Source: Micrococcales bacterium
Lineage (GTDB): Bacteria; Actinomycetota; Actinomycetes; Actinomycetales; Cellulomonadaceae
Assembly: GCA_009777345.1 (NCBI GenBank)
Contig: WRMB01000005.1
Location: 1 to 64,000 of the forward strand
Length of the DNA stretch: 64,000 nt
Direction of reading: 5' to 3'
Shown: in pieces, positions 1 through 10,218 of the stretch
How positions within the stretch are numbered: the stretch's first letter is position 1
Layout: each line of letters starts with the position of its first letter
Program-made: the position numbers and the translations under genes
Notes under the pieces: model-generated
What the model saw: only the letters and a program-made list of their open reading frames with translations
Database searches by the model: none
Told to the model about the DNA's origin: nothing

Positions 1-1221
1 GCCACCGCCACCGCCGTCGACTGGACCCCGTCGGTCGCCCTGGCCCGGATGCTGCCCCTGGTGCGCACGGTGCAGGCCGTGCACGAGCACCTCAACGTCG
101 TGCACCGCGACATCACCCCGAACAACGTGCTGGTCGACGCGGCCGGGCGGCTGCTGCTGGCCGACTGGGGCATCGCGCACACCGTAGCCAGCGACCAGAC
201 CTCCACCCACACCCAGCTGGTCGGCAACCGCGGGTTCTCGCTGCCGCCGGAGATGCTCGGCGGCAACCCGTCCGTCGGGAGGTTCACCGACGCCTGGTAC
301 CTGGGCTGCGTGCTGGTCTGGATGCTGACCGGCCAGCCGCCCGGTCCGCGGCACGGCCCCGACCTGCTGCCGGACGGGCTGCCCGGTGGACCGGCCGGAG
401 CAGACCTGGGTCTGGTGGTCCAGGGCCTGTGCGCACCCGACCCGCGACAGCGGATGTCCCTGGCCGAGGCCACGTCCCGCCTCGACCGTCTGGTCCAGCT
501 CGCCGGGCCAGCCGACTGGGAACCGGCGCCACCGGCCGAGGTGGTGCGCCCTGGTGCTCCGACACCTCCCAGCCAGCAGCTTGCGTCCCCACCGTCACCG
601 GTCGCCGGGCGGCGACGCCTGCCGGGGTGGGTCGTGGTCGGCGTCGGGGCCCTGCTCGTCGCGGCCACCGTCGTGGGGTGGTCCCTGAAGCGCCACGCCG
701 ACAACGTCGTCGCTGACCCGTCACCGACGGTCTTGTCCTGCTGGGACGACCTGTCCGTCGGCCGGTGTCCCAATATCGGATCGAAGACGCTGCTCAAGAC
801 GTTCCCGGTGAAAGCCGATGCGCCGGAACCGGAGTGCTACGAGGCCGAGACCCCGGACGACCCGGAATACCTAGGGATGGGCAACTGGTTCGACCACTGC
901 ATCTGGCCGGACGAAGACACGCAAGCCCAGGTGATCCCGTTCCGAGACCATGAGGCCATGGCTGGGTTCTTCCTCCGCCACGAGTTCGAGCAGGACGTCG
1001 CCGCTGTGCCGTCATTCGTCGACGGTCCGCGCGGACCGGTGTTCTCCCAGCCGGTCGACGAGACCATGAACGTCGCGTACTGCTACGACGAGCTCCCGGT
1101 CTGCATGCTGGTGTCGGGCACCCCGGACACGATCACCCAGACCACCGACCGTTTCGACGTCATGACCGTCGACGAGGCCCGCCAGCTGAACGAGGTCCTG
1201 ACCGACAGTGCCGAGCTGTAG
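1..1221 (+). CDS. Serine/threonine protein kinase, 5' end outside window; kinase domain, TM helix, Cys-containing extracytoplasmic C-terminus
   Basis: Frame open from base 1; HRDITPNNVLVD, ADWGIA and PPEM motifs; hydrophobic VVVGVGALLVAATVVGW. Confidence 0.85.
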   Translation, partial: ATATAVDWTPSVALARMLPLVRTVQAVHEHLNVVHRDITPNNVLVDAAGRLLLADWGIAHTVASDQTSTHTQLVGNRGFSLPPEMLGGNPSVGRFTDAWYLGCVLVWMLTGQPPGPRHGPDLLPDGLPGGPAGADLGLVVQGLCAPDPRQRMSLAEATSRLDRLVQLAGPADWEPAPPAEVVRPGAPTPPSQQLASPPSPVAGRRRLPGWVVVGVGALLVAATVVGWSLKRHADNVVADPSPTVLSCWDDLSVGRCPNIGSKTLLKTFPVKADAPEPECYEAETPDDPEYLGMGNWFDHCIWPDEDTQAQVIPFRDHEAMAGFFLRHEFEQDVAAVPSFVDGPRGPVFSQPVDETMNVAYCYDELPVCMLVSGTPDTITQTTDRFDVMTVDEARQLNEVLTDSAEL

Positions 1222-1363
1222 GCCGACGGGCGGACCACCGAGACCCTGACGCGTCGGCTGCTTGTCGTCAACGACACTTGACCGACAGCCATGGTCGAGG
1301 GACGAAGTTCCGGCGTTCCTGCAGCGACGCATTCGCCACGCCGGTCAACCTGGTGCTTCCGTC

Positions 1364-2503
1364 TCAGCTGGTCGTCTCTGGTCGGGGGACGGGTGGTGGG
1401 GCCTTCGGACGGGAGCGGCGGAAGGTGCGCTTGGTCCACCTGGTCAACGGGTTCTCGACCCACAGGTAGATGCCGTGCCCGACGGCGACCGTGACGAACC
1501 AGGTCACGGTGATGGTGACCGGCGCGCCCAGCGACAGAGCCTTGTCCAGGACCAGTATGACCGCTGGTGCGACGATGGGGTGGAACAGATACAGGGAGTA
1601 CGAGCTGTTGCCCAGCTGCACCCCGACCCGGGCCGGGCCGGGCATCGGCAGGGCGGTGAAGGCCAGCATCGCCGCACCCAGCGCCAAGGGCAGCGGGTCC
1701 AGCGGGAACCACCCCGTCAGTCCGGGCAGCAGCCACTTCGCCAGCGCCACGACCGTCAGCCCCCAGGTCAGAGCCTGCGTCAGCCGTCGGTGCCTGTCGC
1801 CCCAGACGACCACCGTCCCGATCACCATCCCGACGACGAAGTAGAGGTTGTAGGCCCGCGTCATCATGTCGAGGATCGGGTCGGTCGGCTCTACCACCCG
1901 GCCGAGCACGTACAGGCCGACGATGACGGCCGAGGCCCAGCGGGCGGGCCGTCCCCTGGCCAGCATCACCAGCGCGAAGAGCGCGTAGAAGAACATCTCG
2001 TGCAGCAGCGTCCAGCCGACACCGTGGATCGGGGCGTAGGGAAGCCCCGGATCGGTGGCGCCCTCAGGGTTGAGCGCGGGGACGAACAGGAACGACTTGA
2101 CGGTGTAGACGACGTCGAGGCTGGCCCCCTCGGAGACCCACGGCAGCGTGATACCGGAGCGCACCCGCTCCACGACCCAGGGCAGGCCGTAGAAGATGGT
2201 GGTAGCGACGGCCGTGGCCAGCCAGTAGAGCGGGACGATGCGGATCAGCCGCCGGATCGCGAACTCGCGGGAGCCCGCAGCGTCGCGCGTCAGCCGGGTC
2301 GAGGACATCACCATGACGATGCCGCTGATGACGAAGAAGATCGGGACCCCGATCTCCCCGAAGTGCCAGACCCGCACCGAGTCGTCGACGTACTTGCCGT
2401 AGTAGAGCGTCGAGTGCGTCACCAGCACCAGACCCGCCGCTACGAACCGCCCCATCTGGATGAACTCGCTACGGCCGGCACTGGTAGGCGTGCTGGCAGT
2501 CAT
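1364..2503 (-). CDS. Acyltransferase 3 (OafA/YrhL-like) membrane protein
   Basis: FIQMGRFVAAGLVLVTHSTLYYG...GEIGVPIFFVISGIVM with many TM helices; likely start MTASTPTSAG at 2503 rather than ORF start 2653. Confidence 0.85.
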   Translation of the reverse strand: MTASTPTSAGRSEFIQMGRFVAAGLVLVTHSTLYYGKYVDDSVRVWHFGEIGVPIFFVISGIVMVMSSTRLTRDAAGSREFAIRRLIRIVPLYWLATAVATTIFYGLPWVVERVRSGITLPWVSEGASLDVVYTVKSFLFVPALNPEGATDPGLPYAPIHGVGWTLLHEMFFYALFALVMLARGRPARWASAVIVGLYVLGRVVEPTDPILDMMTRAYNLYFVVGMVIGTVVVWGDRHRRLTQALTWGLTVVALAKWLLPGLTGWFPLDPLPLALGAAMLAFTALPMPGPARVGVQLGNSSYSLYLFHPIVAPAVILVLDKALSLGAPVTITVTWFVTVAVGHGIYLWVENPLTRWTKRTFRRSRPKAPPPVPRPETTS

Positions 2504-2630
2504 GGCACCTCGTTCCGTACCGGGCGCGACACTGGTCCACGCAAAAGGGGAGTACCACACTGTAGCTGCCACCGTCGCACCGTCCGTCGCACCGCCCACG
2601 GGTTCACCCCGGTGCCGCACCCCGCGTTCT

Positions 2631-2708
2631 GTCGGTGAGAGGTGGGCTTCCACGCGAGCGGTGGGCTCCCAAGCCCAACGTTCACGTGGAAGCCCACCTC
2701 TCGCCGAC
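2631..2708. terminator. Long inverted repeat, ~24-bp arms with a smaller nested hairpin; putative terminator
   Basis: gtcggtgagaggtgggcttccacg ... cgtggaagcccacctctcgccgac (one mismatch), intergenic. Confidence 0.6.
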
Positions 2709-2734
2709 GGCTGCGGACTTCTGGCTGAGGCTCT

Positions 2735-3718
2735 CTACGGCCGGGTGTACTCGGCGACGACCGAACCGGTCGCCGCGCCGATCATGCCCTGGCCCCGGGC
2801 CAGGCTGCGGCGGCCGCGGGCGTGGTGCTCGGCCGAGCCGGTGAGGCGGCCGACTGCCGCCCGTCCGGCTCCCCCGACGACGCGCACCGCCCCCCGGCCC
2901 AGGCCCTCGGCGCGGACCCACCAGCGGCGCGGGCCCGGTGGGGCCAGGGCCACCTGCACCCGGACGGCGGAGTTGCCCGAACGGCGGGCCCGGGCCAGCA
3001 CCCAGGAACGGGTGAGCCGGGAGGCGGGCACCCGGTCGACGACGACCGCCTCGTCGCACCACACCATGGCCACGCCCCGGCGGTGCAGCGTCCGGGTGAG
3101 CATGGTGTCGGACCCGCCGGTGAGGCTGAACGCCTCGTCGAAGCGCACGTCGTCGGGCAGCTGGGCCAGGTCCAGCAGCAGGTTGTTGGTCGCCGCCACG
3201 TCGATCGGCGTGCCGGTGGGCAGCCGCCGCCGGTCGAAGAACCGCCCGGCGGCCAGCCAGGCGTCCGGTTCGACGTCGAACGCCGAGACCACCGCCCCGG
3301 CCACGACGCCCGCGCCGGTGCGCCGGTGGGTGTCCAGCAGGGCTGCCAGCCATCCGGGCTCGGGGTGCTCGTCGTCGTCGACGAAGACCAGCAGCGCGGC
3401 GTCGGTGCTGTCGTCCAGCGCCCGGTTGCGGCCCGCCGCGATCCCCGGGTGCGGTTCGTGGACGTACCGGACACAGTGGTCGGCACTGTCGTCGGCGAGA
3501 GCCGCCACGGCCTCGGCGGCCGAACCGTCCGGGTCGTTGTCCACCACCAGCAGGCGGGCCGGGCGGTCCACCGTGCCCAGCTCGGCCAGGAAGGCCGGTA
3601 CCGCCCGGGCCAGGTCGTCCAGCCGCCGGTAGGTCAGCATCGCCACGACCACCAGACCGTCCGCAGCCTGTGCCACCGCTCCTCCGCGCAGGTCAGGCGC
3701 GACCCGTCGGCCACGCAC
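2735..3718 (-). CDS. Glycosyltransferase family 2
   Basis: VVVAMLTYRRLDDLARAVPAF...LLVVDNDP...VFVDDDEHPEPGWL. Confidence 0.85.
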   Translation of the reverse strand: MRGRRVAPDLRGGAVAQAADGLVVVAMLTYRRLDDLARAVPAFLAELGTVDRPARLLVVDNDPDGSAAEAVAALADDSADHCVRYVHEPHPGIAAGRNRALDDSTDAALLVFVDDDEHPEPGWLAALLDTHRRTGAGVVAGAVVSAFDVEPDAWLAAGRFFDRRRLPTGTPIDVAATNNLLLDLAQLPDDVRFDEAFSLTGGSDTMLTRTLHRRGVAMVWCDEAVVVDRVPASRLTRSWVLARARRSGNSAVRVQVALAPPGPRRWWVRAEGLGRGAVRVVGGAGRAAVGRLTGSAEHHARGRRSLARGQGMIGAATGSVVAEYTRP

Positions 3719-3842
3719 CGGCCCCGAGCCTACCTGTCGTCACACGACCCGGCTCGCGCCAACCCGGTGCGAGAGACGGGCTTCCACGTACCGAAGCTTG
3801 ACCCTCGAGGCCGCACCCGGGTCCGCTGGGTAGGGTGGGCGC

Positions 3843-4976
3843 GTGAAGCACGTCGTCATTGCGCACCCGTCGCCGGACCTGTACGGGTCGGACCTGCAGA
3901 TGCTGGAGTCGGTGACCGCCGCCGTGGACGACGGCTGGCAGGTCAGCCTGGTGATGCCGTCGGACGGGCCCTTGGCGCCCCGGGCGGCCGAGGCGGGGGC
4001 GCAGGTGCGGATCGCCGACTTCCCGGTGCTGCGCAAGGCGTTGCTGCACCCCCGGCGGCTGTTCGGGTTCTTGGTGGCGGCTGGCCGGGCGACGGTCGCC
4101 GCGCGGCGCTGGTTGCGCCAGGCCGGGGCGGACGTGCTGTACGTCAACACCCTCACGCTGCCGACCTGGGTGCTCGCGGGGCGGCTGGCCGGGGTGCGGG
4201 TGCTGGTCCACGTGCACGAGGCCGAGGAGGACGCCCCTCTGGTGGTGCGGGCCGGTCTGACCGCGCCGCTGCTGGCGGCGCACCGGGTGGTCGCCAACTC
4301 CCGCACCGCCGCCGCGGCCCTGGCCCGGCCCTTCGGGGCGCTCGCCCGGCGCACCCAGGTGGTCTACAACGGGGTGGCCGGTCCCCCCGGACCACCGTCT
4401 CCCCCGGACCGCGGTACCACCGTGCGGCTGCTGCTGGTCGGGCGGCTGTCACCCCGCAAGGGGTCCGACGTGGCGCTGGAGGCCGTGGCCCGCCTGGTCG
4501 CCGACGGCCGGGACGTGACGATCGACCTGGCCGGCACGGCCTTCGCCGGGTACGAGTGGTTCGCCGACGGTCTGGCCGCCCGGGCGGCTGAACCGGACCT
4601 GGCCGGACGGGTGCGGCTGCTGGGCTACGTCGCCGACCGCTGGTCGGCCCTGGCCGACGCCGACGTGGTGCTGGTCCCGTCCCGGGTGGAGCCCTTCGGC
4701 AACACCGCAGTGGAGGCCATGCTGGCGGCCCGGCCGGTCGTGGTGTCGGCCACGCAGGGACTGGTCGAGATCGTCACCGCCGACCGCACCGGCCTGCTGG
4801 TACCGGTGGCCGACGCGGACGCTCTGGCCGGTGCTGTCGCCCGGCTGGCCGACGACCCGGCGCTAGCGGCCAGGCTGGCCGACGCAGGCCGCCGAGAGGC
4901 GCTGGACCGGTTCGGCGTCGCCCGGTACGCCCGCGAGCTGACCGCTCAGCTCGACGCCCTGCTCCAGACCGGCTGA
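3843..4976 (+). CDS. Glycosyltransferase family 4 (group 1)
   Basis: LLLVGRLSPRKGSDVALEAVARL...VLVPSRVEPFGNTAVEAMLAARPVV. Confidence 0.9.
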   Translation: MKHVVIAHPSPDLYGSDLQMLESVTAAVDDGWQVSLVMPSDGPLAPRAAEAGAQVRIADFPVLRKALLHPRRLFGFLVAAGRATVAARRWLRQAGADVLYVNTLTLPTWVLAGRLAGVRVLVHVHEAEEDAPLVVRAGLTAPLLAAHRVVANSRTAAAALARPFGALARRTQVVYNGVAGPPGPPSPPDRGTTVRLLLVGRLSPRKGSDVALEAVARLVADGRDVTIDLAGTAFAGYEWFADGLAARAAEPDLAGRVRLLGYVADRWSALADADVVLVPSRVEPFGNTAVEAMLAARPVVVSATQGLVEIVTADRTGLLVPVADADALAGAVARLADDPALAARLADAGRREALDRFGVARYARELTAQLDALLQTG

Positions 4977-5003
4977 TCCCGCCAGGGCAACGCCCAGTTC
5001 AAC

Positions 5004-6317
5004 TCACGGCCGACTGATCACCGAGACCGGCTGGCGGTCCACCCAGACGTTGCCCGTGAGCGTGAGGTTCGGCCGCGACGACGCGTCGACCACGATGGCG
5101 CACCCGGCGTGGACCTGGGTCCGGGTGAACACGTTGGAGTCGAAGACGAAGCCGAGCAGCGGCCCGTAGGACTTCTGCGCCAGGTTCACCGAGCAGGAGC
5201 CGTGGCTGACGTGGTTGCGCACCATCCGCACATTGCCCACCGGACCCATGTCCTGCGTCACCTGGAGCGCCGCGTTGGTAGTCGACTCCAGCCGGTTGTG
5301 CTCCAGGGTGATATTGCGTCCGGCCTGCACCTGGATGTTGTCGTCGTGGGACGGGCCTTCATGATACGGGTCGTCGTTGTAGTGCAGGTTGTCGTGCAGC
5401 CAGGAGTCGCGCACGGTGACGTTGTCGCCGACGATCTTTATCTGGTCGACCACGTCGTGGATGTTCACCCGTTCCAGCGTGAAGTTCTGCCCGATGACGC
5501 CGTCGACGTAGGCCGACGGCTGGGCGGCGTAGATCTCGGAGTCCTGCACCGTCACCGAGTAGCGCGGGTCGTTGACGTACAGCAGCGACATCGGCGACGT
5601 CAGGTACCGCCCGACGATCTTGCTGTTCTTGATGACGACGTTCCTGGCCTCGATCCGCACCAGCCCGCGGATCTCCAGCGCGTTGATCACCGTGCCGTCC
5701 TGGGTGATCCTCAGGTCGCCGGTGTGGACGGTCAGCACGGTCCCCGGTGGCACACCGGTGGTCGTCGCGTTCGGCCACGGCTCGCCGGGCAGCGTCGAGG
5801 TCGGGGTCGGACTCGGAGTGGGGGTCGGGGTGGGAGTGGGGGTCGGAGTCGGGGTGGTGTAGGCGACGGCCCGCACCGTCAGGCTCACCGGGGTGGTGGT
5901 GGAGGCGAACGTCACGCTGCGGCTGGCGTTGAGCTCGACGGTCAGCAGCCCGCTGGCCAGCGCCGAGGTCGGCACCGTCAGGCCGTCGGCGCAGGTCGCG
6001 GTCTGGCCGGGGCAGACCAGGACCGTCGTGGGACGGGCCGCGAACCGAGCGCTGACCTGCAACGTCACCGTGTCGGCCGCAGCCGGGACGACCGCGGGGA
6101 GGCTGACGGTCCGCGGGGTGCCGGGAGCCAGCGGCTCGCCGCTGAGCAGGGTGGCGTCGATAGCGGTCACGGCCCCAGGGCTGAGCGTGCCCGAGGCATG
6201 GGCGACCATGAACAGCGCACCGACGACCACGCCGACGGTCACGAACGACCAACGGCGCCAGCCGACAGCCAGCTTCATGTGCACCTCTCGACGGCCCGTG
6301 CAGGACAGGGACGACAA
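5004..6317 (-). CDS. Secreted right-handed beta-helix repeat protein with PT-rich linker
   Basis: N-terminal hydrophobic segment, (PT)n linker, NVVIKNSKIVG / NVTVRDSWLHDN / NITLEHNRLEST strands. Confidence 0.8.
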   Translation of the reverse strand: MSSLSCTGRREVHMKLAVGWRRWSFVTVGVVVGALFMVAHASGTLSPGAVTAIDATLLSGEPLAPGTPRTVSLPAVVPAAADTVTLQVSARFAARPTTVLVCPGQTATCADGLTVPTSALASGLLTVELNASRSVTFASTTTPVSLTVRAVAYTTPTPTPTPTPTPTPSPTPTSTLPGEPWPNATTTGVPPGTVLTVHTGDLRITQDGTVINALEIRGLVRIEARNVVIKNSKIVGRYLTSPMSLLYVNDPRYSVTVQDSEIYAAQPSAYVDGVIGQNFTLERVNIHDVVDQIKIVGDNVTVRDSWLHDNLHYNDDPYHEGPSHDDNIQVQAGRNITLEHNRLESTTNAALQVTQDMGPVGNVRMVRNHVSHGSCSVNLAQKSYGPLLGFVFDSNVFTRTQVHAGCAIVVDASSRPNLTLTGNVWVDRQPVSVISRP

Positions 6318-6424
6318 TAGGTTATCGGACCCGTCACGGGTTCCGTCAACACTCCGGTGAAGTCACCCGACCGACGGCGGTCTTTCACGACCTCCAGGAC
6401 GAGGGCACGAGGCCACCAGACGGC

Positions 6425-7921
6425 TCAGCTGCGCGCCGCCACGACGACTTCCCCGTCCACCCAGGCCGAGCCGCTCCACGTGGCCCACCGGTTGTCGCTC
6501 AGCGACAGCGTGCTGTGGGACGCCGAGGAGACGGTGATCGCGCAGTTGTACGTCGAGGTGCGGGTGAACCGGTTGTTCCGCAGGGAGACGTCGCGCAGCG
6601 CACCCTTGCCCTTGTCTGCCAGGTTGAACGAGCAGCTGCCGCCGCTGACGAGGTTGCGGTCCACGGTGACCTTGGAGACCGTGCCCATGTCCTGCGTCAC
6701 CTGGAGCGCCGCGTTGTGCGACGACTCCATCGTGTTGTGGGACAGCGTGATGTTGGAGCCCTTCTGCACCTGGACGTTGTCGTCGTGCGTCGGCTTGCCG
6801 CCCTGCGCCGGGTCGTTGGCGTAGTGCAGGTTGCGGTGCAGCCAGGAGTCCCGCACGGTGACGTTGTCGCCGATGATCTTCACGTTGTCGACCACGTCGT
6901 GGATGTCCACCCGCTCCAGCGTGAAGTTCTGCCCGATGACGCCGTCGACGTAGACCGACGGTTCGGCGGCGTAGATCTCGCAGTCGGTCACCGTCACCGA
7001 ACCGGACGCCGCCACGTACAGCAGGGAGTTGGCCGACGAGATGCGCCGACCGGTGATCTTGCTGTTCTTGATGACGACGTTCTTCGCCTCGACCCGCACC
7101 AGCCCACGGATCTCCAGCCCGTCGAGCACCGTCCCGTCGCCGACGACGGTCATGAGGTTGCCCGACCACGTCGTGCCTGGCGGGGTGCTGGCCGGTCCGT
7201 CGACCACCCGCAGGCTGGTCCCCGCGGGCACACCGGTGTTCGACGCCCCCGGCCAGCCCTTGGTGGGGATGGGCGGCGGGATGGTCGGCCCGGCGGTCTC
7301 CGACGGCGCCGCGGTGACCGAGGTCTCCGAGACCGACGGCGTCTCCGAACCGGTCACGGCCGGTTCTGTCGGGGCCGACCGTTCCGACGGTGACCCCGTC
7401 GAGGCCGACGTCCGAGGCGACGTGGTGTGCCCGACCAGGCTCACGGTGACCCGCGCCGCGCTCGCCGTGGAGTGCAGCGTGATCTGGCGGTCGGCGCCGA
7501 CGAGGTCCACCGTGGTGGTGAAGGCGTCGTACCTGGCCGGGGTCGGCGCCGCGTCCTTGCAGGTGGACGTCGCCGTCGACCCGCCGCACACGGCGACCCG
7601 CGTCGGGTCGGAGGCCCGCTGCACGACGACCCGGAAGGTCGCCTGCGACGCGTCGTCCGGCAGGGGATCGACCTGCACGGTCACGGCCCGGTCGTCGCCG
7701 GGCGCGACCCACCGGGTCTGCGACCAGGTGGTCGACGACGGCTTCGGCCTCCCGGGCTTGGCCCCGGCGACGGCAGCCGAGAGCGTCAGGGCCACGACGC
7801 TCACAGCGACGACGAGCGTCGTGGCGAGAACCCGTCGTGACCGGTGCGGTCGTACCGGGCGCTGCATACGGCTGTCCTTCCCGGACCTTCTCGGACCCCT
7901 GGCGGATGTCGACTGGGTCAC
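6425..7921 (-). CDS. Secreted right-handed beta-helix repeat protein, paralog of the neighbour
   Basis: Signal-like N-terminus; C-terminal half closely matches the 5004..6317 product. Confidence 0.8.
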   Translation of the reverse strand: MTQSTSARGPRRSGKDSRMQRPVRPHRSRRVLATTLVVAVSVVALTLSAAVAGAKPGRPKPSSTTWSQTRWVAPGDDRAVTVQVDPLPDDASQATFRVVVQRASDPTRVAVCGGSTATSTCKDAAPTPARYDAFTTTVDLVGADRQITLHSTASAARVTVSLVGHTTSPRTSASTGSPSERSAPTEPAVTGSETPSVSETSVTAAPSETAGPTIPPPIPTKGWPGASNTGVPAGTSLRVVDGPASTPPGTTWSGNLMTVVGDGTVLDGLEIRGLVRVEAKNVVIKNSKITGRRISSANSLLYVAASGSVTVTDCEIYAAEPSVYVDGVIGQNFTLERVDIHDVVDNVKIIGDNVTVRDSWLHRNLHYANDPAQGGKPTHDDNVQVQKGSNITLSHNTMESSHNAALQVTQDMGTVSKVTVDRNLVSGGSCSFNLADKGKGALRDVSLRNNRFTRTSTYNCAITVSSASHSTLSLSDNRWATWSGSAWVDGEVVVAARS

Positions 7922-8062
7922 GACCCTATAACGCCCGTCGGCGGGATCTGAGCAGAACGGACACCCGACCTCGGACCAGACACCGTGTACTCACACGTCA
8001 CCAACCAGGGAAACCACGGTGACCAGTCAGAACGTTCGTCGACCTGTCCGCTGTGAGAAATA

Positions 8063-8815
8063 TCACACCGCCTCGGTGCCGGTACCGGGAGCTTCGGGCA
8101 GCGCCCGCATCTCACGGAACCAGCGTATTAGCGCCGCGGCCAGGAACAGTGTCGTCGCGGCCACGACCAGCGTGTACCCGACGACGAACACCGAGACGGC
8201 CCCGTACAGCCAGAAGAGCAGGCACAGCAGCCCGTAGTCGGTGGGGACCACCAGCACCGAGCGCAGCCACGGCGCCCGCCCCCCGGTCGCCGCCCGGGAC
8301 ACCACGCCGCGGGAGCGGCGCAGCTGTTCGGTGAGGATCATCGCGAAGAACAGCACCGACGAGACCACGGTGTGCACCAGCGGCACGACGAGCCACCACC
8401 GGGGCCCGGTCTCGAACCGGTAGCTGCCCACCAGCAGCGCCAGCGGCAGGGTGACCACCTTCACCGCGTCGACGGCGTGGTCCAGCCACTCCCCGGCCGG
8501 GCCACCGGTCCCGGTCAGCCGGGCGACCTGCCCGTCGGCCGAGTCGAAGGCGTAGCCGAGCACCAGCAGCAGACCCACCACCAGGCCCAGCCACCACGAC
8601 GGCCCGACCAGCACCAGCAACGCGATCCCGCTGAAGGTGAACAGCGCCGAGACCCCGGTCACCTGGTTGGGCGTCAGCCCCAGGCGGACCGCGGCGGCGG
8701 CGAGCAGCCGACCCAGCCGACGGTTGACGAACCTGGAGTACGCCGGTGCGCTGCGCGCCGCGCCCTTCTGCGCCGACGCCAGCGCCCGCAGGTTCTCCCG
8801 ATAGGTACCCGTCAC
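8063..8815 (-). CDS. CDP-alcohol phosphatidyltransferase family protein
   Basis: DSADGQVARLTGTGGPAGEWLDHAVD CDP-alcohol motif; multi-TM; GTG start at 8815 in a 4-bp GTGA overlap with the upstream gene. Confidence 0.85.
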   Translation of the reverse strand: MTGTYRENLRALASAQKGAARSAPAYSRFVNRRLGRLLAAAAVRLGLTPNQVTGVSALFTFSGIALLVLVGPSWWLGLVVGLLLVLGYAFDSADGQVARLTGTGGPAGEWLDHAVDAVKVVTLPLALLVGSYRFETGPRWWLVVPLVHTVVSSVLFFAMILTEQLRRSRGVVSRAATGGRAPWLRSVLVVPTDYGLLCLLFWLYGAVSVFVVGYTLVVAATTLFLAAALIRWFREMRALPEAPGTGTEAV

Positions 8816-10071
8816 CGTGCCTCCGTCCGTGGCTCTGGAGCCTGCGAGCCTTGTCCCTGCGAGCCTTGTTCGCGCGCCTGCGTCCGCACCGGTCTGCCCC
8901 CGCGACGCCGACGTCCGGACGCGCTGGGCCGCACCCGCCGCGCGGCCAGGTCCTGTGCCAGGGTCTGGTAGGCCGCCGCGACATCGTCCCAGTCGTAGTC
9001 GCGGGCCCGCGCCACCAGCGCCCGGCCGCGGGCCGCGACCGCGTCGGTATCGGCCTCCGCCTGGGTCAGCAGCGCCGCCAGCGAGGCCGGGTCGTCGAAG
9101 TACCGGCCGTCGTCGCGCAGCACCTCGCGGTTGAACGGCACGTCCCAGGCCACCGTCGCGGCGCCCGCCCCGACCGCCCGCAGCAACGACGGGTTGGTCC
9201 CGCCGACGCTGTGCCCGTGCACGTAGGTCAGGGCGTTGGCGTAGAGCTGGTCCAGCACCGCCGCGTCCCACACCCCGCCCAGCAGCCGCACCCGCGGGTC
9301 GTCGGCGGCCCGGGTCACGGCCTGGGTGTACGCCGTCGAGTAGGGTGCCGACCCGACGACGACCAGGGGCTTGACGGCCGGGCTCGCCACATAGCCCTCG
9401 ACGGCCTCCAGCACGTGGTTCTCCGGTTCGAACCGGGCCACGACCAGGTGGTAGCCGCCCGGCGTCAGGTCCAGCCCGGCCAGGGCCTCGTGGCCCGGGT
9501 CGATGACGGGCGCGCCGTAGGCGATCTGCCGGGTGGCCGCGCCGAACTCGGACGCGTAGTAGTCGGCGATGCCCCGCGCGTCGGCGATCAGCGCGTCCGA
9601 CCAGCGCACGGCCAGCGCCTCGGCCACCCGGTAGTAGCGCCGTCCGGCTGGTCCCCACTTCGCGCGGCGCCACTCCAGCCCGTCGACGTGCGTGGCCACC
9701 GGGATCCGGGCCAGGCGCAGCCCCGGCAGCAGCGGGGCGTTGGCGGCGTTGAACACGAACGCCACATCGGTGCGGTGCCGCACCAGGTGGCCCACGGACA
9801 GCGCGGTGTGGCTGAGCGTCTCCAAGGACCGGCGGCGCAGCGCGGGCAGGTGCACCAGCTCCATGCCCAGGTAGCGCTCGGGGGCGGCGCGGCGGCGCTG
9901 CCCCCGGGCGGCCGCGGTCGGGCCGGACGGGTGACGGCAGTACACGCGTACCCGGTGCCCGGCGTCAGCGAGCCGTCGGCCGACCTCTTCGACGGCGGTC
10001 TCGAAACCGCCGTAGCGGGCGGGGACACCGCGGGTCCCCACCATGGCAATATTCAGGGGCACTGTACGCAC
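8812..10071 (-). CDS. DUF1972-type glycosyltransferase
   Basis: NIAMVGTRGVPARYGGFETAVEEVGRRL N-terminus; GT4-like C-terminus. Confidence 0.85.
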   Translation of the reverse strand: MRTVPLNIAMVGTRGVPARYGGFETAVEEVGRRLADAGHRVRVYCRHPSGPTAAARGQRRRAAPERYLGMELVHLPALRRRSLETLSHTALSVGHLVRHRTDVAFVFNAANAPLLPGLRLARIPVATHVDGLEWRRAKWGPAGRRYYRVAEALAVRWSDALIADARGIADYYASEFGAATRQIAYGAPVIDPGHEALAGLDLTPGGYHLVVARFEPENHVLEAVEGYVASPAVKPLVVVGSAPYSTAYTQAVTRAADDPRVRLLGGVWDAAVLDQLYANALTYVHGHSVGGTNPSLLRAVGAGAATVAWDVPFNREVLRDDGRYFDDPASLAALLTQAEADTDAVAARGRALVARARDYDWDDVAAAYQTLAQDLAARRVRPSASGRRRRGGRPVRTQAREQGSQGQGSQAPEPRTEAR

Positions 10072-10218
10072 CTGTCCCCTCGTGGCATCGTCGTCCCACG
10101 GTGGCTGGTTTCGACGACCCTCACCGCTCGCCCTCTACTCTATTCCAGCGCCCGATGCCGCACCGGGCGAAGGGCCACGCGCACCCATAGGCCTCGGACA
10201 CCTTTCCGGTCGAAAAGG

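Noticed and set aside
5805-5860. Short tandem repeat resembling a microsatellite or CRISPR-like array
   Set aside because: It encodes the PT-rich linker of the beta-helix protein; no spacers
8816-9673. N-terminal half of the 536-aa ORF 8063..9673
   Set aside because: Overlaps the glycosyltransferase in another frame; the real gene starts at GTG 8815
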